NCBI GenBank assembly: GCA_964400355.1
Contig: CAYNTO010000004.1
Span: forward strand, 1-64,000
Direction of reading: 5' to 3'
Origin: JACKAL01 sp964400355
Lineage (GTDB): Bacteria > Bdellovibrionota > Bdellovibrionia > Bdellovibrionales > JAGQZY01
DNA length: 64,000 nt
How positions within the stretch are numbered: the stretch's first letter is position 1; each line of letters starts with the position of its first letter. The notes beneath the pieces are model-generated. The model worked only from the letters and a program-made list of their open reading frames with translations, did no database searches and was not told the DNA's origin. Shown here one piece after another: positions 26,954 through 36,102 of the stretch. A program made the position numbers and the translations under genes.

Positions 26954-29833
26954 ATGTTACGTCAAATTATATTTTTAAGCGGAGTTCTATCCGCCTCGTG
27001 GAGCTTAGCCGACAGTATTGTGCCTGCGGGACAGCAGGAAGATGCAAAAGTCGCCTTGGGTTACAACACGGATAAACAAGTATTTCGCGGTGAGTGCCTC
27101 AAAGGAAAAGTGGAGCAACACGGCCAAGCGAAGGCGAATGTGAGTTTTTCACAAACCGTTTCGGAGTCAGAGCTCGAGAAGGAACTTGGTTTTGAGGCGG
27201 GCGGTAAGTTTCGTTATGGAGCTGCCAAGATCGGTGTCGCAGCCAAGTATTTAAAAAGCCAGCGTAGCAATAATTATTCAATCGTTGCGGTGTATTCCGG
27301 AGATTATAAATTTAAGAATCTTTTGCTGACCTTTGAAGACTCTAAAGATCCCAATGCCAAGCCCGCCGATATCGAAAAGATGCGCCTCTCTGACGTCGGC
27401 CTGAGCGTTCGCAAAGACGATCTTAAGTGGAGTGAGACGTGTGGCGATGAGTACGTGCAACAAATTGAACGTGGGGCAAAACTGTTCTATTCAATCCGTA
27501 TCGATTTTTCGAGTCAGGAAGAGAAAGATCTGTTCGAGACGAGCTTTAGCTATGATAGCTCTTATGCGTCAGTTCATGCGCATCTCAAGAACAGTAAAAC
27601 CAGTTTTAGCAAAAACACTAAGGTGACCATTGGCGCACTCCAGATTGGTGGCGACGTGCGCCGCGTGACGGAGATGTTTTCGGCCAAAGAGGGTAGCGGT
27701 GAGGAAGGTCCGGGTTCGTCCATGGGATTTGTTCAGTGTTCGTTCGGTGACTTCTCTAAGTGTGACGGGGTAATGGCGCGCGCCTGGGAGTATGCCACTC
27801 AAGATTTTAAAGAGCAGCTCAAGTATGATCCAGACAAACCGACCAACGAGGAAGGCCCCGCGTATATCAACTACATCACGAAGGACTATTCCGCCGCCGG
27901 TATATACGCCAAGTTTTCAAGCGTTTTGCAAAAAGCGGTCATCAATAAGCGCGCAGAGATCGAGCAGGAATTTGATCGCCAGGTCCTGTTGAGTGCCCAG
28001 GTTGATCACCTGTTGAACGGAAAAACTGTGGTGCTCAGCAAACGCCAGAACAAATTGCTAAAAGACGTTCAGATCACAGTGAAGAAGAACATCGACATTC
28101 TTATTAAGGCCGCAGAGATTTGTTACAGCGAAATCGGAAGTTGCGTGGACATGGGTAACGATCAACTGGCCAAGGTTCAACCGATCGGCGAAGACGTATT
28201 TGTGGTCGAGCCCGAAGATTATCGCCAGTACTGCGAGATGACAGCCTCCGTAATGGCCGAAAAGGCACTGCGCGACTCCATCAAGGGAATGATTCAGGCC
28301 GCAAAGGATCTGGAGCCAGAAGCGTTTACGACGAGTTCCGACCAGCCCATCAACGAGTGCTTGATTTCTGATATGGTATTTTCACGAAACGCCGTTATTG
28401 GAACCTTTAAAAAACAAGGCATTCGTACACTTTCGCCCTTGAGAGAGTACACACACTTTGAGTACGTTGATTTCTCGGAAAACGAAATTGAAGACCTTCG
28501 CCCCATCGAAGGCTGGAATAACCTCGAAGAGATCAATCTTCATGATAATAAATTGCGTGAAATTGATTCCTTGGCCAAACTTTTGAATCTTCGCAAAGTT
28601 CGTGTGAGCAACAATGCTCTTCGCGACATCGAGATGCTTTTGGGTTTGCCGTACCTTGTGCGCATTGACGCCCGCAACAACTACCCAACGGTGAGCTGTA
28701 AGAACTTTACCGCGATAGATGTGTGTATGAGCACCAGTGTAAAAACAGATTCCAATTTTGTACCGATCAAAACCACTTCGGTGGTGCCGCTCTTCATGCC
28801 GTCTGTGGCTATGATGAAAGACGACACTGTTTTTATTACGGGTCTGGGCTCGGTAGGTTCTCGTTTTCTAACGACAAGCAACACCTTTACCTCCACGGCC
28901 GCCATGGCTCAGGTCTCCTACGGAGCGCAAACCACGGCACTTTCCAACGGAAATGTGTTGGTTGCTGGCGGTTGGGGTTCGCCGCAGCAGATGTTTGAGT
29001 ACAATCCCTTCACTAACGAAATGACTGCTGTTGGGCCACTTGTAGTGGGCCGCGCGGATCAACAGATGGTGCTTTTAAAGGATGGTCGCGTACTGATCAC
29101 TGGCGGTTGGGAAAATCCTAATGGTGGGTGGACGGGTGCAAACGCCTCTTACACTGCGGAGATCTACGATCCTGAGACGCGAGTATCTTCACTACTTCCC
29201 AAGATGACATCGCCACGCGCGTGGCACACCGCTACCCTTCTTGAGAATGGAAATGTGTTGTTGGTCGGTGGGTTTTCTCACGCGTCGAGCTTGGCATCGG
29301 TAGAAATTTTTGAAGTGGGCACTGAAAAATTTGTTCAGCTTGGCAAATCGATGAGTGAGGGGCGCGGTGGTCACACGGCCACTGTTCTTGATGACGGTGA
29401 GGTTCTCATTGCCGGGGGTTTTATAAAGTATGGAGAAGCCACACCTCATGCGGAGATCTATTCGCCGGTGACGGGAAGCTTTAAAAAAGTGATAGAACCG
29501 CTCAACTATGCTCGCGGGCATCATGTGGCTCTTCGCCTGGGAAATGGCAAAGTGCTTATTAGTGGTGGGAGCAAGACGATCTTTACTCCTAATGCCCCAC
29601 TGCAGGGAAGTGCGGGTTCTGGCATGTACGACAATGCCGAGATCTACGATCCGAGTGAAAACTCGTTTGCGGTGGTGCCGACAAAGATGTACGTGCCACG
29701 CGCGCGTCACGCCATGGTGGAGATCAAGCCAGGAATGGTATTGGTTGTGGGCGGTTTAGATATCGCCGCTGCAACGAATTCCGAAGTGTTTGTGTATACA
29801 GACACAGAAGTGAACCTTTTCCCACTGTTGTAG
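26954..29833 (+). CDS. Large secreted protein: MACPF-like domain, leucine-rich repeats, Kelch repeats
   Basis: 959 residues; AAGGAG precedes the ATG and the signal peptide ends at WSLADS. Residues about 30-250 resemble bacterial MACPF/CDC-like proteins: LGYNTDKQVFRGEC, a Ser-rich segment (SVSESELEKELGF), then CGDEYVQQIERGAKLFY near 162 and IGALQIGGD. MACPF proteins oligomerise into membrane pores. A helical region follows, then LRRs at about 467-575 (FEYVDFSENEIEDL, NLEEINLHDNKL, NLRKVRVSNNAL). The rest to 959 is a set of Kelch repeats (GNVLVAGGW, GRVLITGGW, GNVLLVGGF, GEVLIAGGF, GKVLISGGS), likely one beta-propeller. No toxin activity has been shown; this is inference from fold. Confidence 0.72.
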   Translation: MLRQIIFLSGVLSASWSLADSIVPAGQQEDAKVALGYNTDKQVFRGECLKGKVEQHGQAKANVSFSQTVSESELEKELGFEAGGKFRYGAAKIGVAAKYLKSQRSNNYSIVAVYSGDYKFKNLLLTFEDSKDPNAKPADIEKMRLSDVGLSVRKDDLKWSETCGDEYVQQIERGAKLFYSIRIDFSSQEEKDLFETSFSYDSSYASVHAHLKNSKTSFSKNTKVTIGALQIGGDVRRVTEMFSAKEGSGEEGPGSSMGFVQCSFGDFSKCDGVMARAWEYATQDFKEQLKYDPDKPTNEEGPAYINYITKDYSAAGIYAKFSSVLQKAVINKRAEIEQEFDRQVLLSAQVDHLLNGKTVVLSKRQNKLLKDVQITVKKNIDILIKAAEICYSEIGSCVDMGNDQLAKVQPIGEDVFVVEPEDYRQYCEMTASVMAEKALRDSIKGMIQAAKDLEPEAFTTSSDQPINECLISDMVFSRNAVIGTFKKQGIRTLSPLREYTHFEYVDFSENEIEDLRPIEGWNNLEEINLHDNKLREIDSLAKLLNLRKVRVSNNALRDIEMLLGLPYLVRIDARNNYPTVSCKNFTAIDVCMSTSVKTDSNFVPIKTTSVVPLFMPSVAMMKDDTVFITGLGSVGSRFLTTSNTFTSTAAMAQVSYGAQTTALSNGNVLVAGGWGSPQQMFEYNPFTNEMTAVGPLVVGRADQQMVLLKDGRVLITGGWENPNGGWTGANASYTAEIYDPETRVSSLLPKMTSPRAWHTATLLENGNVLLVGGFSHASSLASVEIFEVGTEKFVQLGKSMSEGRGGHTATVLDDGEVLIAGGFIKYGEATPHAEIYSPVTGSFKKVIEPLNYARGHHVALRLGNGKVLISGGSKTIFTPNAPLQGSAGSGMYDNAEIYDPSENSFAVVPTKMYVPRARHAMVEIKPGMVLVVGGLDIAAATNSEVFVYTDTEVNLFPLL

Positions 29834-29868
29834 AGCGAACTTAAGGTAAAAATTTAATGTTGTAAGAG

Positions 29869-29895
29869 CCCACATTGAAAGATGTGGGTTTTTTT
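29869..29895 (+). terminator. Rho-independent terminator of the Hint/subtilase/MACPF operon
   Basis: CCCACAT, loop TGAAAG, ATGTGGG, then seven T. It lies 35 bp past the stop of the 959-residue gene and closes the four-gene operon. Confidence 0.9.
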
Positions 29896-29908
29896 ATAGG
29901 CACACGCC

Positions 29909-30868
29909 TCAACGAGCAAATGGGGCAGTTTCATTTCTGCAGGTGACAATAATTCCGTGAAGCCGCCAATCGGTAGCCATTGCCGCTTCTTCCAGTTCGC
30001 GTAATTTTTCGCTGATGTTCGAGACATCGTCCTTGAGAGTGACAAAAACTTCGCCCGATATGATGTGCCCTTCTTCCCGCAAACGCATCTCCACACGATT
30101 CACATAAGAAAGTTTGAGAAGTGATTCGCTAATTTTCAGATCGATTGTTAGGGGCTCATCGCTTCCGACCTCTGTGGGGCGTTGATTGAGGAGCACAGAG
30201 ATGGCACGTCGAAGCTGGGTCACGCCGTCTTTACACACATCCAAAGAAATAATGGCTGCCGCCACCGCATCGGCCCACCAGTACCCCATGCCAATACCTA
30301 TCACGCCCAGCACGCCTGCAAGTCCCGTCATCCAATCCGCCTTGTTCATCATGCCATCGGCATAAAGCGTTTTTTCATAGAGTTCATGAGCCAAAGCCAC
30401 CTTCATGTGACCCAGCACAACCGGCGGAATGATGCTATAAATAAGTGCCGCGATCATCACCCACCCGGACCAAACTTGAACTCCCCATAAATCGGTGTGC
30501 CCCAGGGTTGGACGCTCCTGCGAGATCAAAGAATGGACTGCGTCGCCCAAGATAAAGAGACCCACCACCAGCACAGCACTAGCTGCAACCAAAAACGACA
30601 GAGCGTGAGCACGATGAAACCCGTAGGGGAATCTTTGCGATGGCGAACGAGAATGAAGTTTCCTCGCCGCGATAAAAGCCAGTGGAGGAACGAGACTCAA
30701 TACGTCCTCAATCCAAGCCGTTTTCATCGCCTGTGACGTGCCCATGGCGGCGTACATAGCCGTAATGATGGTGAGTAGGAAAAAGAGCGAAATCCATGCG
30801 AGCCTGTAGGCGCGCCTGAGGCCGGCTTCTTTCTCGGCGGGCAATTTGTAGTGATTGCGGATCATCAT
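29909..30868 (-). CDS. Cation diffusion facilitator (CDF) transporter
   Basis: 319 residues with about six membrane segments. CDF marks include the entry WIEDVLSLVPPLAF, the RFPYGFHRAHALSF motif after TM2, and the TM5 segment YADGMMNKADWMTG (the metal site D-x-x-x-D). The C-terminal cytoplasmic domain is present. Members export Zn, Fe or related divalent ions in exchange for protons. Metal not determinable here. It is separate from the later metal block. Confidence 0.87.
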   Translation of the reverse strand: MMIRNHYKLPAEKEAGLRRAYRLAWISLFFLLTIITAMYAAMGTSQAMKTAWIEDVLSLVPPLAFIAARKLHSRSPSQRFPYGFHRAHALSFLVAASAVLVVGLFILGDAVHSLISQERPTLGHTDLWGVQVWSGWVMIAALIYSIIPPVVLGHMKVALAHELYEKTLYADGMMNKADWMTGLAGVLGVIGIGMGYWWADAVAAAIISLDVCKDGVTQLRRAISVLLNQRPTEVGSDEPLTIDLKISESLLKLSYVNRVEMRLREEGHIISGEVFVTLKDDVSNISEKLRELEEAAMATDWRLHGIIVTCRNETAPFAR

Positions 30869-30983
30869 GTAAGGAATTTTAACAAAATACCCGCAGGATT
30901 CTATTCACGTTTGGTGCTTCTTTTGTGGTGCCGAATGCACAAATCACGAAGGAGCTGTTTATAGCCATCTGTTGGAATTGCTT

Positions 30984-31757
30984 TTAGATAAATCCTAAGC
31001 CCAGAGCGACAGCAAGTACGGAGAGCATTGTAGCAACAATTTTTTGTACGGCGTCCATTGTTATTTTTTTAATGAACCGGTTTCCCAAATAAGCGCCCAA
31101 AAAGGCACTCAGCACGGTGAGAGTGAGTAGTGGCAAATGGGAAACGATCTGCTCTGAGAATAGGGGTTTGGAATAAACCGACAAGCGCATGATATCGACC
31201 AAGCAGGCAATCGCCACACCTGTCGCAATGAACGACTCTTTGGTGAGTCCCGACCGACTGAGGAACGCACTTCTCAATGCGCCCTGGTGCCCAGATAAAC
31301 CTCCAAAGAATCCACTGAGCGCGCCGCCCCAGGCGAGATGTTTTTGATCAAATTGCAAGTCTTTCAAAGAGGGAATGATTTCAAAGAGCGTAAAGGCAAT
31401 CATCAAAACCGCAATGACCACCTTCACCCAAAGAATCTGAAACTGTTTACCAAACAGACTATAATTTGCAATGGGAGCAAAATCCGAAAGATGATAAAGA
31501 AGCCAGGCTCCAAAAAAAGCGAAGATAACTGCAGGGATTCCAAAACGAAGGAGTGTTTGTCGGTGGGTGTGCTTTCCAACCAGAACACATTTGAATAGAT
31601 TGTTCAACAGATGCACGATCGCGGTCAATGCAACAGCCAGTTCGACAGGAAAGAAAATTACGAAAATGGGCGTGAGAATTGTTCCAAGTCCAAAGCCAGA
31701 AAAAAAAGTAATCAGAGAAGCAATGGCTGCGACAACGGGAATAATAATCAGTTCCAT
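30984..31757 (-). CDS. TauE/SafE-family sulfite exporter-like permease
   Basis: 257 residues from the ATG at 31757 (the longer frame adds an unlikely 22-residue N-terminus). About eight hydrophobic segments. The pattern FFGGLSGHQGALRSAFL matches the conserved G-x-x-x-G-x-x-G region of TauE/SafE proteins. These export sulfite or organosulfonates, or are of unknown substrate. Confidence 0.85.
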   Translation of the reverse strand: MELIIIPVVAAIASLITFFSGFGLGTILTPIFVIFFPVELAVALTAIVHLLNNLFKCVLVGKHTHRQTLLRFGIPAVIFAFFGAWLLYHLSDFAPIANYSLFGKQFQILWVKVVIAVLMIAFTLFEIIPSLKDLQFDQKHLAWGGALSGFFGGLSGHQGALRSAFLSRSGLTKESFIATGVAIACLVDIMRLSVYSKPLFSEQIVSHLPLLTLTVLSAFLGAYLGNRFIKKITMDAVQKIVATMLSVLAVALGLGFI

Positions 31758-31985
31758 CGTTATCTTATAACATGTATGGGTTAGGTGTGCAGCAGAGTTA
31801 TTTATGACCACGCTGCATTTCAATGAGCCGTCGATTTGGTAAAGCGGCGATCCAATTTTCTCTTAATGATTATTCAGCGGCCGCGTATTTATTTAAATCT
31901 TTTTCGGTTTAATCGCCGCACTGGCGGCAGTACTTCAATTTATACCCCGCTCTTACGGTTTCAGTGAATAATGGAAGACGCGCAC

Positions 31986-33212
31986 TTAAAAATAAATCCG
32001 CAACTGGCCTGCGCCGCCTTCCCAAAGTGTGTCGGAGTGGCCTAAGTCGGCGTCGAAAGTAAAAAGAAAATTCAGTGACCAGCTGTCAGTAGACTGCAGG
32101 TCGAGAGCGACGTTGATCCGGCTATCGATGCGGTAAGTGTCGACGGATTCAGCGAGGAAACTTGTGGGGGCGGAAGCATCAAAGAGGGCGGAGTCGGCTC
32201 CAAATTTCCAGCGGCGCTTATAGTCGCTATCGCCAGTCCATGCCGTCGTCCACCACACATAAGGAAGCCAATTGTCGGTGCGGAAATTTTCACGAGCTAC
32301 GGAGTACGATCGATTGTCGTAGGCGAGCCCAGTGATGAGCTGGTTGTTGGCCATCAGGCCTTGTGCCCATTCCAAGCGCGTGCTGAAGCGTTCACGTCTG
32401 CGGAACTCCTCGGCCACCGTACCGCCGTTGAATGGCGAGTGACCTTCGGATTTGTTTTCAAAAAATAAAAATACCGCTAGCGTCGTGTCACTGTCGATGT
32501 CCCACCAGTGTTTCAACTGAGCGACGGTGCGCTTAAAAGTGTAGCGGCGTTGTTCCGCGGGCAGATTGAGTTCCGTGGCGCGTTCATGGCGAAACGCCCA
32601 CTCGTGGTTTTCCGAACGAGAAACAAAGCCCGCAGCTAGCGGAGAGCGGCCGTCATTCCAGGTTTCTCCCTCATTTGAACGCTTAGCGAGTTGGAAATCG
32701 GGAAAGTTGACGAAAAGACGTGACTCACCGCCAGAAAACCCTCGGTTCACAAGAGCCAAGCCCACGTCGTCGTCACTTTTTTCAAACGACGGCGAACCAT
32801 TGGCGGCAATTCCCCAATCGGGGAGAAACCAATAAATAAGCTCGATGGTGAACTGCGAGTGGCTTTGTTCAAAGTCGCGATCGCGAAACCAGATAATGCG
32901 GGCTTCCCAATCGGGATGCATTTGTTTAGAGAGCGCGATTTTTTGGTTTTCAAAAAATTCTTTGCTCGAAAGGCTACCAAGGCCAAGATCATAGTGATTG
33001 CGCAGAGTCCATCGTTGCGCGGGGTCCGTCAATAGCCGCCGATATGTGAGGACATCGGAAAAATACTCGCCGGTGACCGGTTCAGGAGCATCGAAATCCC
33101 GCGCCTCAGTACGATTGAAGAAAGTATACTCAGGAAACATTTCCAAGGCCGATGCGTGGAGTGGAGAGAGAAGTAGGTATAGAAAAATTAGGAGAGTCCT
33201 CAGAGACGGCAA
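31986..33212 (-). CDS. Outer-membrane beta-barrel-like protein
   Basis: About 408 residues if translation starts at the TTG at 33212, which has AGGA at good spacing and immediately precedes a signal peptide (LRTLLIFLYLLLSPLHASA). The longer ATG start at 33290 would overlap the upstream gene and put 26 residues before the signal. The mature protein alternates hydrophobic and polar residues, is Trp/Tyr/Phe/Arg-rich, and ends in Phe (LRIYF), as outer-membrane barrels do. Substrate unknown. Confidence 0.7.
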   Translation of the reverse strand: MPSLRTLLIFLYLLLSPLHASALEMFPEYTFFNRTEARDFDAPEPVTGEYFSDVLTYRRLLTDPAQRWTLRNHYDLGLGSLSSKEFFENQKIALSKQMHPDWEARIIWFRDRDFEQSHSQFTIELIYWFLPDWGIAANGSPSFEKSDDDVGLALVNRGFSGGESRLFVNFPDFQLAKRSNEGETWNDGRSPLAAGFVSRSENHEWAFRHERATELNLPAEQRRYTFKRTVAQLKHWWDIDSDTTLAVFLFFENKSEGHSPFNGGTVAEEFRRRERFSTRLEWAQGLMANNQLITGLAYDNRSYSVARENFRTDNWLPYVWWTTAWTGDSDYKRRWKFGADSALFDASAPTSFLAESVDTYRIDSRINVALDLQSTDSWSLNFLFTFDADLGHSDTLWEGGAGQLRIYF

Positions 33213-33249
33213 GTTAGATCCTGGCGAGTCCGCGCGATGTTTTAGACAC

Positions 33250-33960
33250 TTAATATTCCTTTTGTTTTGCAAGACGGAGATGAACACCAATAACTGTTAG
33301 GAGCACTATTAGCAATACCAAAAAATTATTTGCGGAAAGGACCACATATTTTTTGGCTGAAACACTCGGCCAAAACAGGTGAGTCGATAGTATAGCGGCG
33401 CCGAACAGTCCCAAGGCAATGAGAACGATTTTCCAACTATATTCATACCACCAAGTTGGGGATGCTTTTAAACACCTGGAGATCACAACCGCCAGCAAGA
33501 TGCTTAGGCCGATGAGAGTGCTCAAGTGTTGCAGAATATTCCACATGGGAATTGACAGAGAAAAGAGGTCAATTTTTGCATTTAAGCTCGGTAAAAGTTG
33601 CGTCCCAAATCTGTTGGCATGAGTAAAGCCATCCCATAGAAGATGCGTAGACGCTCCGACTACGATAGAAAGGCTATCTCTGATAAAATTGCTTTTTTCT
33701 TTATATTGTTCCAGGAATGGTAAAAGCGTTGTGAGCGGCAGTATCCATATTTTGCGATAGAGCCACGTTGCTAAAAGGCCGATTGGCCAGCAGAACAGAA
33801 AAAGTCCGATAATGGAGTGGCTGTAGAGACTGACTGGCTCAAGACGTAGGAGGTGCTCAAAATCGGGCGCCATAGCACCAATAACCAAAGCCGTCTTCGA
33901 AAATACAGCAACTCTGCGAAAGCTCAAAACTGCAGCCGGGTGGGCAAGGGTGTAAGGCAT
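33250..33960 (-). CDS. DUF4184-family membrane protein
   Basis: 236 residues. The N-terminus PYTLAHPAAVLSFRR followed by GAMAPDFEHL is the DUF4184 signature (His/Asp residues, metal-hydrolase-like LrgB/YdjM-type context). Five to six hydrophobic segments follow. Inner membrane; role unknown. The gene lies 37 bp ahead of the barrel gene. Confidence 0.82.
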   Translation of the reverse strand: MPYTLAHPAAVLSFRRVAVFSKTALVIGAMAPDFEHLLRLEPVSLYSHSIIGLFLFCWPIGLLATWLYRKIWILPLTTLLPFLEQYKEKSNFIRDSLSIVVGASTHLLWDGFTHANRFGTQLLPSLNAKIDLFSLSIPMWNILQHLSTLIGLSILLAVVISRCLKASPTWWYEYSWKIVLIALGLFGAAILSTHLFWPSVSAKKYVVLSANNFLVLLIVLLTVIGVHLRLAKQKEY

Positions 33961-34123
33961 GCTAAGATTATCCGCGATGTGAATAGCTGGGGCAATCAGT
34001 GTTTTGTCCGCGGTTTCTCATGTGGGTCACTGGCTACAATGGTTGATGAAATAAATGCATGTGGGCCTAATTGTTTGGCTTTAGAGGGCACTCTGGTAAA
34101 TATTTTGCTCTCTGGAGGCCATT

Positions 34124-34843
34124 ATGCGTTTATTTTGCATCAGCTTATTTGCGGTATTCTTTTGTTATTCCCCATCTTCGCTGGCACAAGAAGGCGGTGG
34201 CCCGCGCGGGGAAGTTGTGACATTTCAGTCGAGCGTGACGGAAGCTCCGTGGAGTTACACCTATCAGAACGATGCATTTCGACTGGCGGAAAAACTCGAT
34301 CGTATCTATGTTGAATCTGCAGGCGCTCCCTTTTTAGAAAGTCCTGAGAACGTCAACAACGGTCGCGTTGTTCTCGATGCACAGGGGCGATTGCTAGCGT
34401 ATGTTCATAACTTCGGAATTTTTAATGGAACACAGTGGAGTATCGCCATTGATCCCGATGTGACCAATGCCCAGCGCCGCAAGATTCAGGAATTCGCTGC
34501 CGCGTATATTCAATCGGAGTTGACGCGGACGGAGCAGTCGTGGAAAGACGTGGGCGCTCTGTTTAAAAAATGGAATGTTACCGAAATAAAAATCCTCTAC
34601 GCCGATGCGCCACAAGCCTCGCGCGAGTGGCTAGCTTCCATCTTTACCAAATTCGAAAAGGCATTGATCTTCGACCGCGCCACCAATCAAATCGTTTGGC
34701 CCGGCCACATAGCCCTAGCTTCGGCCGCTCAAGACGCCGCACGCAGTGAGGCGCCAGCGAACACGGTTGTCCCTTTCCAGAAACCCATTCGTAGCTCCCC
34801 AGGTCGTGGGTTGAAGTGTATGGATATCTTTGGGGCGTTTTAA
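34124..34843 (+). CDS. Secreted protein of unknown family (paralog of the 9797-10765 product)
   Basis: 239 residues; GGAGG is seven bases ahead of the ATG. The signal peptide ends at SSLAQEG. It shares with the earlier protein an opening FQSSVT or FQISVT segment, G-R-VVLDAQG versus G-VVLLAADG, G-x-x-W-x-x-x-x-D, and a QRR-helix with YIQ or YVQ. It also shares a C-terminal PFQK...GLKCMDIF block with a single Cys. The two genes are 24 kb apart, so this is an older duplication. Confidence 0.75.
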   Translation: MRLFCISLFAVFFCYSPSSLAQEGGGPRGEVVTFQSSVTEAPWSYTYQNDAFRLAEKLDRIYVESAGAPFLESPENVNNGRVVLDAQGRLLAYVHNFGIFNGTQWSIAIDPDVTNAQRRKIQEFAAAYIQSELTRTEQSWKDVGALFKKWNVTEIKILYADAPQASREWLASIFTKFEKALIFDRATNQIVWPGHIALASAAQDAARSEAPANTVVPFQKPIRSSPGRGLKCMDIFGAF

Positions 34844-34957
34844 ACCTACCGTTTGGCCATGCTATCAACGTGCTATCATTGTGCTACCTAACTTTGAAAT
34901 ATCCCGAAAGTATTTGAATCTATTGACTTGCGAATCGGAGCGACTAAAATTTACTAT

Positions 34958-35884
34958 ATGCTGATAAACGTTCTACTTCTTTTAACGCCCCTGGCTTTCG
35001 GAACGTACTCCGCTCAGATTCATAACTACGCCCTGGCGAAGAGCGATCTTTCTAAGATCGATTCGTCTTTTATAAATAGTTATCGTAAGTTTTGCTCTAA
35101 GCCGGAGTTTAGCGCGCCCGCGGCTAGAAAGGCATTTCTAAAAAAATATTCCGTATCCGCAGGGGAAAAGCTCTCAGTACAAATTGAAAGTCTGATCCGT
35201 AGTGCACTGGGTTCTATTACAGAAAAGCTTCCATCCAAAGACAAAGTAAATCTGCGAGTTGTGCTCTTGTTCGGGTGCGAGAAAACGGATGCGACAGCAC
35301 TCCTCGGGACCAGCGAAACGTTTGTCTTCTTCGATATTTACACTTTGTTCAATCAAGGGCGCCAAGACAAAATGGATAAGGTGTTCGTCGTGCATGAGTT
35401 GTTACATGGAGTGCATTTTGCGCGTCATCCCGAATTTGCTCCGGTGAATTATCGCAAACCCGCAGACCACTTGATGAAGTATTTAATAAGTGAGGGCGCG
35501 GCGACATACTTTGCACAGAAAGTTACAGGAGCTTCTGATAAAGATACCTATTGGCCAAGTATGTTCGATGAGACTCAATATTCAGCGTGGAATAAATTTG
35601 CTCAAGCTGAAAAAAAGAAATTTTCGAAACGTATTCAGCGTTATCTGCAAGAAGTCAAGGCGGAACCCGATTTGCTCAAGGACTTGTTTTATGTTCTTGA
35701 ATTTAAAGATCTAGAGAGCAAACGCCCGGGATATTTGTATGGAGCAGAGATCACGCGAAACTTTGATCGTAAACACAATAAAGGATTGGATTTTTCTTAT
35801 GAGGACATTGAGGGCGAAATTAAAAAGTATTTTTCACTTGGAGACGACGTGTCCGCAGTGAATGGATTGAGTCGGGAGCTGTGA
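34958..35884 (+). CDS. Secreted HExxH metallopeptidase-like protein
   Basis: 308 residues from the ATG at 34958 with a signal peptide (LINVLLLLTPLAFG). The motif VVHELLHGVHFARHP contains HELLH, a zinc site. A downstream Glu in LISEGAATYFAQ is spaced as the third ligand of gluzincins (E-x-x-x). The layout is like DUF2268-type predicted Zn proteases. Periplasmic or secreted; substrate unknown. Confidence 0.75.
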   Translation: MLINVLLLLTPLAFGTYSAQIHNYALAKSDLSKIDSSFINSYRKFCSKPEFSAPAARKAFLKKYSVSAGEKLSVQIESLIRSALGSITEKLPSKDKVNLRVVLLFGCEKTDATALLGTSETFVFFDIYTLFNQGRQDKMDKVFVVHELLHGVHFARHPEFAPVNYRKPADHLMKYLISEGAATYFAQKVTGASDKDTYWPSMFDETQYSAWNKFAQAEKKKFSKRIQRYLQEVKAEPDLLKDLFYVLEFKDLESKRPGYLYGAEITRNFDRKHNKGLDFSYEDIEGEIKKYFSLGDDVSAVNGLSREL

Positions 35885-35936
35885 CATCCGACGAATATAA
35901 ACAGGGGCGTAGAATCTTTTTAAAAAACTTTTGGAT

Positions 35937-36029
35937 ATGCAGCAATACGGCCCTTTTTACTTTGCGCTTGATCCTTTTTTTTCGCAAATGGCTTTAGAAA
36001 ATATTCGCCGCGAGCTCGCCGGTCTTTAA
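35937..36029 (+). other. Possible 30-aa peptide or gene remnant
   Basis: An ATG-to-TAA frame encodes MQQYGPFYFALDPFFSQ and ends IRRELAGL. The composition looks protein-like, but there is no ribosome-binding site, and the frame is open only for nine codons upstream. It could be the tail of a lost gene. Low support. Confidence 0.25.
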
Positions 36030-36102
36030 GGTTTGCTTTGAACCGGTAAAGAAGATGGCCTTCGTGGACATTTCTCGAACATATTTCGCTGAGGGTCACG
36101 CA

